This document shows positions 1 to 7,690 of a stretch of 18,950 bases of DNA, one piece after another. The DNA is from Symbiodinium natans (Eukaryota > Sar > Dinophyceae > Suessiales > Symbiodiniaceae). Each line of letters begins with the position of its first letter. Position 1 is the stretch's first letter. Made by a program: the position numbers and the translations under genes. Under the pieces are notes generated by a model. That model ran no database searches. It was not told where the DNA came from and was given only the letters and a program-made list of their open reading frames with translations. The stretch is taken from positions 1 through 18,950 of the forward strand of contig CAJNDS010001436.1 in NCBI GenBank assembly GCA_905221605.1, read 5' to 3'.

Positions 1-182
1 GTCCAAAATGTAAGGAAAATAGGGTTTTCCCCCTAGGAAAAACCAAGGAAAACCTAAGGGAAATTACAGGAAATCCGTCCAAAATGTAAAACAATAGGTT
101 TCCCTATGAAAAAAACCAACGAAAACCGAAGGGAAATTACAGAAAATCCGTCCAAAATGCAAGGAAAGTAGGGTTTTTCCTA
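1..182. repeat. ~75 bp tandem repeat, about 2.5 copies, cut by the window edge
   Basis: The word GTCCAAAATG recurs at 1, 77 and 150, giving periods of 76 and 73 bp. Each copy continues with an A-rich stretch and a TAGGKTTT-type segment, then GGGAAATTACAG and AAATCC before the next copy. Copies differ by scattered substitutions and small indels, so the array is old. It is probably the right end of a longer array outside the window. It shares no visible sequence with the satellites further right. Confidence 0.8.
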
Positions 183-437
183 TAAGTACTCAAAAGGAAA
201 AAGAGAAGAAAAAGAAACCAAAAAAAACGGCAAGAATATATTCGAGCTCTCTACCTAAGAGACGAAATTCGACCAAAAAAAAAAAAAAAAGGCCCCCCCC
301 CAAAAAAAAAAGACCCAACAAAAAAACTCCACCCGTTTGTTGCGCTTGATTTCTTTCGCGCAGCAAGCAGAGTTTCAAGGGAGACAAGCGACTCTCAGCG
401 ACCAGAATCCTCGAATCGACGGAGGCCGTTCGCCAAA
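183..437. other. A-rich low-complexity stretch with homopolymer runs
   Basis: This stretch contains purine-rich AAAGAGAAGAAAAAG-type sequence, then a run of 16 A (275-290), 9 C (293-301) and 10 A (302-311). No gene is visible. The minus-strand open frame across it is a string of Phe, Leu and Gly codons produced by the homopolymers. Run lengths may be affected by sequencing or assembly error. Confidence 0.7.
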
Positions 438-978
438 TCACCAGGGACCAGGCCCGAATCTCGAATCAGCGACCAGCAACCAGTCGCGAGAGTAATCAGC
501 CGCCAGAATCATGAAATCAGCAGCTGTTGCAAAATCAACGACAGGGCACGGAGTTGACATCCAGAATGGTTGTCGCAGGTCTGTTGTTTTTCGGTTCGGC
601 GAGTGGCGTAGGCATCGGTGGCCTACGTCCGTGTCCGGGGTTTGAACTCGGGGGCTTCGCCCAGACAGGCAGTGCACGTGCAGTTCAGAGCAAAAGAAAC
701 CAGCCAGTGTCGCCACGCGGGAGTGCGAGCAGGCGGAAAGTGAGAGAGCTGGCAAGCTCTTCCTGGAGACATGCGCTGGCATTGTGGATACGGAGGCAGA
801 GAGTCATCAGTGGCAGGACTACATGATCTTGACTGTGCGGGTTTCAGCTTTGATTTGGCTACCTGGCAGGTCAAGAAACACATTCCCTCCGAAAAATGGC
901 AGACATGCGCCGAGCCGCTCGTAACGCAGAACAGCTTACACCAGGGGCTTAGGGCTTAGGACGCATGGAGCTTTTTGA
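438..978. other. No convincing gene; possible 5' region of the downstream gene
   Basis: The composition changes to about half GC. Short imperfect repeats of AGCGACCAG and CTCGAATC occur at 397-520. Several open frames overlap on both strands, but none shows steady codon bias or a recognisable motif. An ATG at 896 in a favourable context (AAAAATGGCA) opens an 18-codon frame that could be a first coding exon of the gene starting near 979. A GTAACG at about 920 could be its donor and the AGs near 960-986 its acceptors, but I cannot fix this splice. Confidence 0.4.
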
Positions 979-2274
979 GAGCTGAGGATCCGCATGGAGA
1001 TTTGCACCTATCTTCCTATCGGCGACCTGCTATCGCTTCGCGCTGCGTCCAGGAACATCATCCCAACCCAGGCCGGGAGGTCATAAATCACGTTGGAGCC
1101 CCATCTTCCGGAGCATGTCAATCAGATCTCTGTGTGCGTCCTGATGCGAGGAGTACGTGGCGTACAGGATGCAGTGGCTACGTTCGCTGGACTCGCTGGA
1201 GTGCTGGGTAACAGATGTGGGCACTCTGCTGAGCTGGCCGGCCAAGCCAAAAAGCATGGTGGAAAAGTTCGATCCGGAGTTCGCGGATGATCGGAAGCGC
1301 CTCCCGGCATGATTTCGAGCTGCAGCTGCTCTTGAGTTTGATATGTTTGTTGCTGCAGTGCAGGAATTGAGTCTAAATTGCTGTCGTAGCCAAGGCCTCA
1401 TTGTTCTGGTGATGCTGAACCGGTACTTCTTCACTGACTCCCCCATGCAGCTGCTGGAACTCCTGCTGGGCATCCTCCGTTGCTTGTCCCTGCCAGGCCC
1501 TAATGAGCTTCAGGAATCTGACAGGAAGGCTGGTGCTCTGCATCTTTTGAGCATCCTTGCGGATCCTTCCGCGCTACCGCAACACATCCTCCAAAGGGAC
1601 CTTCATCAAAGGAGCGCAAGGGAAGAAGCCGGACATCTTGGATGCTTATCTTTAAGCTTGGGCATCTCTTTTGCCTTGTATATGTGTCCTGTGCAGTAAC
1701 TCGGGGCCCTGTAGGGCGAGCTTGAGCTACTTCGGGCGTTGGGAACGAGTTTGTAAGGATGAACCCCTCCTGGCGGACGTCAAGGCCGTCAACGTGGCTT
1801 TGGATCGCCGCTTCTCTCATGACTGGAGGCAGGTTGCCGCAAAGCTCGAGAAAGGCGGGGGGAGTTTGGGGGGTGGTGGGGGGGTAGTTTGAGAGAGCAC
1901 TTGGGCGTTTTGGCACTGTCGTTGAATAGCTTGCGTTGGGCATCCGGAGTTGGCTCATGCGGCGTTCGGAGGCTTTTCTGAGTCCATCCTACAGCTCGAG
2001 GAGGAGGATGACTCCGAGTCTGAGGATTGCCCCTGCCCGACCAGTTTGGTGGAGGGCGGAAGATCTGTGACCTGGAGCCCCCTTGAGGTTGGAGGGTTTG
2101 GAGGATTTCGGTGGCCCGCGCCGCTGTGGCTGGGACCAAGACTGCCCAAAAGACTACGGGAAGTCCGACATCGCTTTGATCTCCAACATAACTGAGACGT
2201 CCTCTCGTGCCACGTTGAAGGTGCTGCAAAATCAGGCCCTGGCAGCGTGCAACAGCAAGGACAGGGAAGACTAG
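979..2274 (+). CDS. Candidate multi-exon gene, F-box-like N-terminal part, function unknown
   Basis: Seven open segments with GC-rich third positions can be joined in frame: 979-1071, 1151-1306, 1364-1496, 1552-1615 (or to about 1627), 1697-1854, 1930-2087 and 2164-2274, ending at TAG 2272-2274, about 290 codons. The implied introns are short (55-81 nt), end in AG, and start with GC at 1072, 1307, 1497, 1616 and 1855 and with GT at 2088. Exon 1 encodes ICTYLPIGDLLSLRAASR, which resembles the second half of an F-box (the Skp1-binding helix region of SCF ubiquitin-ligase adaptors). Later exons contain a Leu-rich hydrophobic segment (about 1395-1490), a charged helical segment (LADVKAVNVALDRRF) and an acidic stretch (LEEEDDSESED). 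The true start is not resolved: ATG 994 lies inside exon 1, and an upstream exon from ATG 896 is possible. One alternative is that the reading through 1552-1652 ends a shorter gene at TAA 1653-1655. Another is that the frame breaks mark a decayed pseudogene rather than introns. Confidence 0.45.
982..1065 (+). other. F-box-like motif segment
   Basis: The frame through ATG 994 reads RMEICTYLPIGDLLSLRAAS followed by RNI. It matches the F-box pattern I-x-x-Y-L-P-x-x-D-L-L-x-L-R-x-x-S-R. The first part of the motif (the LP-x-E-hydrophobic start) is absent and would have to come from an upstream exon. F-boxes bind Skp1 and bring substrates to SCF E3 ligases. With under 30 residues the match is suggestive, not proven. 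Confidence 0.4.
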
Positions 2275-2862
2275 TGCATGCGCTATACATTGCTGAGTGC
2301 TTGAGATCGCAGGCAGGATATCCAGTTTTCCAGTTCACGCGTGCGTTCGCAGGGGCGTGCGCTCCCTTCCTCATTTCATGTTGCTGTTGAGCTCATGGGG
2401 GCATAGATTGGCATGGGCATGGGCGGGCGGGCTCATGTTGCTTTCAATAAAGCCCTGGAAGGAGTCTGGCGGAACCCTTGCAGGTGCCCTCCCAGACTTC
2501 TATAATCTTTGAATGTGTTTAGTGTGTCTAGATTGGAACGTACGATAGTGTTCGGAACCGGGGAAAATCATCATTTGGCGTGCTCAAATTACGCGAGGGT
2601 GGATCTCATAAGACAAATTTTGAATTCATTGAATTTTCTGGATATTCGAATAGGGCTCAATATTCTCGATATCTGGAGACATTAGTTCAGATTTCATGGG
2701 GAATATCGGTGCAAAAATCTCGATTTATTCATCATATAATAAATATCATTCTCATAAAGATGATGTTCTTTCATAGGAATGGAATATGAGACTCTTTCTT
2801 TTTTTCATATAAATCTTTGTTGTTCTATTTTTATCGAGAATTGGAATGGAGGAGGAATCTAC
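2275..2862. other. Spacer without visible genes
   Basis: The first 230 bp are GC-moderate and would be the 3' UTR or flank of the candidate gene. From about 2540 the sequence becomes AT-rich (GAATTC/GATATTCG-type words), similar in composition to 5830-7000. No open frame looks coding, and no RNA gene or element ends were found. Confidence 0.5.
2446..2451 (+). promoter_or_regulatory. Possible polyadenylation signal AATAAA
   Basis: AATAAA lies 172 nt past the candidate stop codon, in a GC-moderate stretch just before composition turns AT-rich. It would be a normal signal position in many eukaryotes. Dinoflagellates are not known to rely on this hexamer, so if the lineage guess is right this may be chance. 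Confidence 0.25.
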
Positions 2863-2984
2863 TCTATAAAACGCTACGGTCAAACCAGCCCTATGCGGTG
2901 CGTCACGCCTCGGAGTGCCCCAGCCCCAAAATTTTCCGGAAATTTCTGGACCCCGGCGAGCAAGCCGCTTTGGCCTACCCGGGA

Positions 2985-3009
2985 CCCAAAATTTCCGGGA
3001 AATTTTGGG
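2985..3009. repeat. Perfect inverted repeat, 12-bp arms
   Basis: The arms CCCAAAATTTCC (2985-2996) and GGAAATTTTGGG (2998-3009) are exact reverse complements around a single G. This is the most perfect member of the AAATTT-CCGG palindrome group and lies in the ~130 bp found only in copy 1. Confidence 0.85.
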
Positions 3010-3154
3010 GCTTGGGCTGTGCCCTTTGAAAGGCTGGGCCTCTTCGACGTCCGCAAGCCGGATTCGCTCCCCTAAATTTCTGGAAAATTTCTGGTTCCGG
3101 GTAGCCCGAAGCCTCGGTCCCTAAATTTCCGGAAAATTTGCTTCATCGCTTTCC

Positions 3155-3173
3155 TAAATTTTCCGAAAATTTA
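3155..3173. repeat. Inverted repeat TAAATTTTC/GAAAATTTA
   Basis: Nine-bp perfect arms flank a single C. The same palindrome is present in copy 2 at 4389-4407. Confidence 0.8.
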
Positions 3174-3244
3174 CACACGCAAAATTTTCAGGAAATTTAG
3201 GAAACGGATGCAGCCTGATCATGTTCAGAAGCCACGGCCCAGCT

Positions 3245-3269
3245 CCCTAAATTTCCGGAAAATTTAGGG
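3245..3269. repeat. Inverted repeat CCCTAAATTT/AAATTTAGGG
   Basis: Ten-bp perfect arms surround CCGGA. The identical structure occurs in copy 2 at 4479-4503, so it predates the duplication. Confidence 0.85.
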
Positions 3270-3460
3270 TGCTGGGTGGCCGAAAATGACGAAGCATTGT
3301 TGACCGCTTGAACCGTTGAGTTCGGGTGTTGATCATTTGCCATGTTGCTGCATGCTTTCATTGCATGCTTTCATTGTTTTCAATCGTGCTTTGTTTTGTG
3401 GCATTACAGAGCTAAAATATTAAACAGGACTTTTACTTCACTTCCAAGATGAGCGCATCA

Positions 3461-3535
3461 CCTGGCATTACCAGGATATTACGAGCGTGCTTTGTTTTAT
3501 GGCATTACAAAGCGCATTACCTGGCATTACCAGGT
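3461..3535. repeat. Two CCTGG-CATTA-CCAGG hairpins next to the CGT array
   Basis: The 15-bp palindrome with a CATTA loop occurs at 3461-3475 and 3520-3534; the second extends to ACCTGG/CCAGGT and abuts the first CGT unit. Between them lies a second copy of the GTGCTTTGTTTT-GGCATTACA segment seen at 3390-3411. This block is absent from copy 2. Confidence 0.75.
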
Positions 3536-3580
3536 CGTCGTCGTTGTCGTGCGTCGTCGCGCGTCGTCGTGCGTCGTCGT

Positions 3581-3649
<69 letters not shown>

Positions 3650-4118
3650 GCGTCGTCGTCGTCGTCGTCGTGCGTCGTCCGTCGTGCGTCGTCCGTCGTG
3701 CGTCGTGCGTCGTGGGTCGCGCGTCGTGTGTCGTGCGTCGTTCGTCGTCGTCGTCGTCGTCATCGTCGTCGTCGTCGTGGTCGTCGTCGGGTGTCGTCGT
3801 CGTCGTCGGGCGTCGTCGTCGTGCGTCGTGGGTCGTGGGTCGTGCGTCTTGCGACGTGCGTCGTGCGTCGGGCGTCGGGCGTCGGGCGTCGGGCGTCTTT
3901 CGTCGGGCGTCTTTCGTCGGGCGTCGGGCGTCGGGCGTCGGGTGTCGGGTGTCGGGCGTCGGCGTCGGGTGTCGTCGTCGTCGTCGGGCGTCGTCGTCGT
4001 CGTGCGTCGTGCTTCGGGCGTCGCGCGTCTCGCGCGTCGTGCGTCGTGTGTGGCGTCGTCGTCGACGTGCGAAATCGTCGTTGCGTATCGTCGTCGTGAT
4101 GCGTCGTCGTCGTCGTCG

Positions 4119-4161
<43 letters not shown>

Positions 4162-4237
4162 GCGCGTCGTCGTCGGCGTCGTCGGCGTCGTCGCGTATCG
4201 TCGTCGTCGTCGTTGTCTTGCGTCGTGCGTCGTATGT
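3535..4237. repeat. (CGT)n microsatellite array 1, partly converted to 7-bp units
   Basis: About 700 bp is built almost entirely from CGT. Pure CGT runs dominate at 3575-3670 and 4100-4215. In the middle, 7-bp units CGTCGTG and CGTCGGG dominate (about 3680-3970), with CGTCTTT variants. CGT units contain no stop codon in any frame, so long Ser-, Arg- or Val-rich open frames appear in all plus frames; they are not evidence for protein. The strand is CpG-dense. Confidence 0.95.
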
Positions 4238-4241
4238 CGAT

Positions 4242-5184
4242 TCTATAAAATGTTATGGTTAACTTCGTCTTATGCGGCGCACTACACGTCGGAGTGCGCC
4301 AGCCCTAAAATTTTACGGAAATTTCTGGTTCTGGGTAGCCCGAAACTTCGGTCTCTAAATTTCCGGAAAATTTGCTTCATCGCTTTCCTAAATTTTCCGA
4401 AAATTTACACACCCAAAATTTTCAGGAAATTTAGGAAACGGATGCAGCCTGATCATGTTCAGAAGCCACGGCCCAGCTCCCTAAATTTCCGGAAAATTTA
4501 GGGTGCTGGGTGGCCGAAAATGACGAAGCATTGTTGACCGCTTGAACCGTTGAGTTCGGGTGTTGATCATTTGCCATGTTGCTGCATGCTTTCATTGCAT
4601 GCTTTCATTGTTTTCAATCGTGCTTTGTTTTGTGGTATTACAAAGCTAAAATATTAAACAGGACTTTTACTTGGTCGTCGTCGGGTGTCGTCGTCGTCGT
4701 CGTGGGCGTCGTCGTCGTGCGTCGTGCGTCGTGGGTCGTGGGTCGTGCGTCTTGCGACGTGCGTCGTGCGTCGTGCGTCGGGCGTCGGGCGTCGGGCGTC
4801 TTTCGTCGGGCGTCTTTCGTCGGGCGTCTTTCGTCGGGCATCTTTCGTCGTCGTCGTCGGGCGTCGTCGTCGTCGTCGTACGTCGTGTTTCGGGCGTCGC
4901 ACGTGTCGCGCGTCGTGCGTCGTGTGTGGCGTCGTCGTCGATGTGCGAAATCGTCGTCGTGATGTGTCGTCGTTGCGTCGCGCGTGTCGTCGTCGTCTCG
5001 CGCGTCGTGCGTCGTGTGCGGCGTCGTCGTCGATGTGCGAAATCGTCGTTGTGCATCGTCGTCGTGATGCGTCGTCGTTGCGTCGCGCGCGTCGTCGTCG
5101 TCGCGCGCGTCGTCGTTGGCGTTGTCGGCGTCGTCGCGTATCGTCGTCGTCGTCGTTGTCTTGCGTCGTGCGTCGTATGTCGAC
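4242..5184. repeat. Segmental tandem duplication, copy 2
   Basis: This is a direct repeat of copy 1 starting at TCTATAAAATG. It is shorter because two stretches present in copy 1 are absent, and it joins GGACTTTTACTT directly to the CGT array at 4673. Its array carries its own 92-bp internal duplication (GTGCGAAA at 4943 and 5035). Both arrays end in the same CGTCGTATGTCGA word right before the next TCTATA start, showing that the duplicated unit includes the array. Confidence 0.85.
4673..5181. repeat. (CGT)n microsatellite array 2
   Basis: About 510 bp is homologous to array 1 from 3779 rightwards. It keeps the same idiosyncratic words (GTCTTGCGACGTGCGTCGTG, CGTCTTT runs, GTGCGAAATCGTCGT). 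It lacks the long pure CGT left part and has fewer CGTCGGG units. It contains one extra 92-bp duplication at about 4910-5095. Confidence 0.95.
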
Positions 5185-5517
5185 TCTATATAATGTTATG
5201 GTTAACTTCGTCTTATGCGGCGTACTACACGTCGGAGTGCGCTAGCCCTAAAATTTTACGGAAATTTCTGGTTCTGGGTAGCCCGAAATTTCGGTCTCTA
5301 AATTTCTCGAAAATGAGCTTCATCATTTGCCGAAATTTTCAGAAAAATTTATTCGCCCAAAATTTTCAGGAACTTTACGTTAGCTGCCTACAAACCCGTA
5401 AATTTCATTTTAGGTGCGAGCGATATCTACGTCTAAAAACACCAATTATAGATATTCGAGGATTTCAAAAATCCACGAAGATCGTGCAGAACAGAATGAA
5501 ATTTAGGAAATGGATGC
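5185..5517. repeat. Segmental tandem duplication, partial copy 3 with an interruption
   Basis: Homology to copies 1 and 2 runs from TCTATATAATG through the palindrome cluster to about 5379 (AAAATTTTCAGGAACTTTACG). It stops for about 120 bp of unrelated sequence and resumes with AAATTTAGGAAATGGATGC at 5499-5517, the same words that follow directly in copies 1 and 2. The remaining 3' block and a full CGT array are missing. Copy 3 is more diverged than copies 1 and 2 are from each other. Confidence 0.7.
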
Positions 5518-5586
5518 CTGTGAATGAAACAGAGCGTATATTATGATCAACTCATCTTTACGCAATATAGCCAATCTTCTTATCTT

Positions 5587-5781
5587 GGATGTCCGTGCTT
5601 TTGCTATATGAAACAAAGTATCTGTCATGGTCAAGCAAGCTCTACGTAGCACAGCACATAGAGAACGGATGCGGTCTTCTTATATTTCTTATATTGGAAG
5701 CTTTGTTGATGGATATCCGTGTTCCTGTTGTATGAAACCGAGCGTTTGTCATGGTCAAGCAGGCTCTATGCAGCAAAGCAC
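5587..5781. repeat. 124-bp-period direct duplication ending at a small CGT tract
   Basis: 5587-5657 and 5711-5781 align without gaps at about 79% identity (15 differences in 71 bp, mostly transitions). Both contain GTCATGGTCAAGCA (5624 and 5748). The second copy runs straight into a short CGT tract. The open frames here are not conserved between copies, so I do not call a gene. Confidence 0.75.
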
Positions 5782-5819
5782 GTGTCGTCGTGCGCCGTCG
5801 TCGTCGTCTTGTGCGCCGC
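5781..5819. repeat. Short CGT tract (third CGT locus)
   Basis: CGTGTCGTCGTGCGCCGTCG is followed by further CGT units, about 39 bp in all. It lies about 600 bp after array 2 and may be a seed or remnant of a third array of the duplicated unit. Confidence 0.6.
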
Positions 5820-6440
5820 TGCTGGAAGCAGCGGGTCAGCTCTAGTTTTCAATATGGGGATCTCGCCTTCTCGCATCGATTCTTTGATCTTGTTTCTACT
5901 CGAAAATTATATATATATATATATTGAGAGAATTTGCCTCCTACATTTCTAGAGATTTGTTTGGTTTTTTTTGCATTTCTATTTTCTTTTGTCAGGTTCT
6001 TCTTGATATCGGGAATGATAAATGTTTCAATTTCGAATTGGGAATTTTGCGAGTACGAAATTACTTTTTTTTTGGTCGTATTCTGGATGGTATCTAATTC
6101 GAATTTGGGAATATATAGGATTCTCGTATTGAATGATACGATTTGATCTGGAAGAAATTTGAAGGATCTTCTTTCATTATATTATGTTGGGAAAGGGGAA
6201 GAAGTATGGAGAATATTCAGCATTGTTTGATTGAAATTGATTGGGAGAATTGATGAAATTATGTTAGGAATTGTTTTCATTTCTTGATGCCTAATTTAAT
6301 GGATTACGATTTTATGATTGTATAATTATTTCACTAATGGGATTCTTTATTATGAGGATTTCTTTTCTTTAATAAATATATTTCGATAAATCGAAGCTTG
6401 TGATGATGATATTAAAAATTATTAAATATGGTTATTGTAT
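5820..6440. other. AT-rich spacer module 1
   Basis: This AT-rich sequence holds no gene that I can support. A TA dinucleotide run lies at 5908-5924. 6038-6126 aligns with 6882-6971 (TTGGGA, TACGAAAT/GACGAAAT, ATTCTGGA, GATTCTCG in the same order and spacing), marking it as a diverged copy of the module at 6690-7035. The open frame at 5934-6146 is Phe-rich because of T runs. Confidence 0.5.
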
Positions 6441-6670
6441 TCATCTTTTCTTCTTTATAATAAAAAGAAAAATTTTCGAAATAATTCAAATATAATAAAT
6501 CGTATTATATCTCTTGCATGAGAAGGTGTAGAAATCAATATGCATGAGATATTGTATTTCTTATCTCATCTTGGAAATACGTATCATGGATATTATGAAT
6601 TGCAAAATCTAATATTTTTTTATCAATTTCATTTCTTATCTAGAATATGATATCACAAGATGGAATAAGG
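6440..6670. repeat. Decayed family A satellite remnants
   Basis: Family A words persist in heavily AT-shifted form: AATAAATCGTATTATATCTC at about 6494, TGTAGAAATCAATATGCATG at about 6528, TTCTTATCTC, and GATATCACAAGATGGAATA at about 6649. Order and rough spacing match the 59-bp monomer, but no unit is intact. Confidence 0.55.
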
Positions 6671-7035
6671 GAATGATCGTAGCGCCGCGGCGGGAACTCA
6701 TTCGAGATATTCTCGAGTTGTCGATTTAGACGTCACGGCGGCTATTTATATTATTTGGGATGCATAAGTCTTCCCTTTGTATAGAATTTCGTCCGGCGTG
6801 TGTGTGCGTGTTGGCTTTGGAATTTCGTTTTCTCGAGATTCTTGGCGAATTGGGGGTGGTGGCGGGTTGTTTAATGCACGATTGGGAGTCTCGGGATGAC
6901 GAAATGATTTTGTTGTTTGTGCTTATTCTGGACGATATTTAAGTCGTGTTTCTGGGAATACAAGATTCTCGCACGGAAATTCGAATCCTTGCATTCGTAA
7001 TGAATTGGTATTTTTGGGAGCTCAAAATGATATTA
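6670..7035. other. AT-rich spacer module 2
   Basis: No gene is visible. 6882-6971 is homologous to module 1 (offset about 844 bp), and 6995-7019 matches 7585-7609 in module 3 at 22 of 25 positions (TCGTARTGAAYTGRTATTTT core). The module is therefore repeated with satellite blocks between copies. Confidence 0.5.
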
Positions 7036-7400
7036 TCAGTTCCAGATTCCATTAGCCATAATATCGTCTGCCATATTCATATATAATATCATAAGAAGTA
7101 GATCTCAATGCCTATAATAAATCGCCTCTATCTCCTTTACCATAAAATATGATGATCAATCCAGTATCCATGAAAAGATATCTCCCTATCTCGTGTGCGA
7201 TATCATAATATATAGAATGAATCATATTTCATATCTCATTCATGATAATATAAAATGTAGAATCCAATGCCCGTAGTGAATCGTACCCCCCTGCCTCGTG
7301 GGTGATATCACTGGCTGCAGAAGCCACTATTCGTAATAAATCGTAGCCCCTGTCGCATGTATGAGAAGTCCGTAAGAAAACGCCCCCCTATCTCAGATGT
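7036..7400. repeat. Family A satellite (59 bp), degenerate block
   Basis: About six diverged monomers carry the family A order: box AATCGTA-like, CCCTGTCTCGT-like, GATATCAC, GATGCAGAA-like, CCAATGCCC-like. Substitutions and small deletions are frequent. It is followed without a clean edge by AT-rich module 3. Confidence 0.75.
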
Positions 7401-7690
7401 GTTTTTTCGTCGTTTGGTTGGGGGGCACTTCTTTTCTCTTGGATTTAATTCGGGGTGATGGTGGGACCGTGTTTGTGCCTAGGAAGATGGAAGTATCTCG
7501 TTTATCTCATATATATCTTTTTCGAGGATTGAATATATTTCTTTTGATTTCTATTGGGAACATATATCTCTCTCAATGAAGATTTCGTAGTGAACTGATA
7601 TTTTTGGGAATATAAGTCTCTTGCCCCGAAATGAGGCAAGAGATAGTCTCATTTATCCATATAGACGATTTTCAGATTCTCAGAGATAAA
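7400..7690. other. AT-rich spacer module 3
   Basis: This interruption of the family A satellite is partly homologous to module 2 (7585-7609). It includes a perfect stem TCTCTTGCC/GGCAAGAGA at 7617-7643 with a 9-nt loop. No gene is supported; the 60-codon frame at 7397-7579 lacks coding character. Confidence 0.5.
7617..7643. repeat. Hairpin, 9-bp perfect arms
   Basis: TCTCTTGCC (7617-7625) and GGCAAGAGA (7635-7643) are exact reverse complements around CCGAAATGA. No T run follows, so it is not a bacterial-type terminator. It is isolated in AT-rich spacer and may be chance. Confidence 0.6.

Larger units (their letters stand above)
2863..4241. repeat. Segmental tandem duplication, copy 1
   Basis: The copy starts at TCTATAAAACG, has a block of AAATTT-CCGG palindromes (2930-3270), then a shared 3' block with CATGCTTTCATTG twice in tandem and ATATTAAACAGGACTTTTAC, and ends in a CGT array. 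Compared with copy 2 it has about 130 extra bp at 2950-3080. It also has about 340 extra bp at 3438-3778, which include a second GTGCTTTGTTTT-GGCATTACA segment and more CGT repeat. Outside these, the flanks match copy 2 at very high identity (3091-3437 against 4327-4672). Confidence 0.85.

Noticed and set aside
771-959. 62-codon plus-strand frame upstream of the F-box-like exon
   Set aside because: Weak codon bias, no motif, and no clear splice into the next exon; kept only as part of the possible 5' region.
943-961. Telomere-like GGGCTTAGGGCTTAGG
   Set aside because: Only two units, not a known telomere repeat, and inside the region just upstream of the candidate gene; most likely chance.
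1081-1473. 130-codon minus-strand frame ending in DMLRKMGLQRDL
   Set aside because: It overlaps plus-strand segments that chain into consistent exons with better codon third-position bias, and there is no supporting motif on the minus strand.
3449-4262. Open frames of 216-256 codons (Ser/Arg/Val-rich) in all three plus frames
   Set aside because: CGT repeats contain no stop in any frame. Simultaneous opening of all frames shows this is composition, not selection for a protein.
4667-5546. Open frames of 129-291 codons across CGT array 2, on both strands
   Set aside because: Same composition effect. The 291-codon frame simply runs from the array into non-coding duplicated flank.
7617-7643. 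Rho-independent terminator
   Set aside because: The stem is good but no T run follows and the context is eukaryotic spacer.
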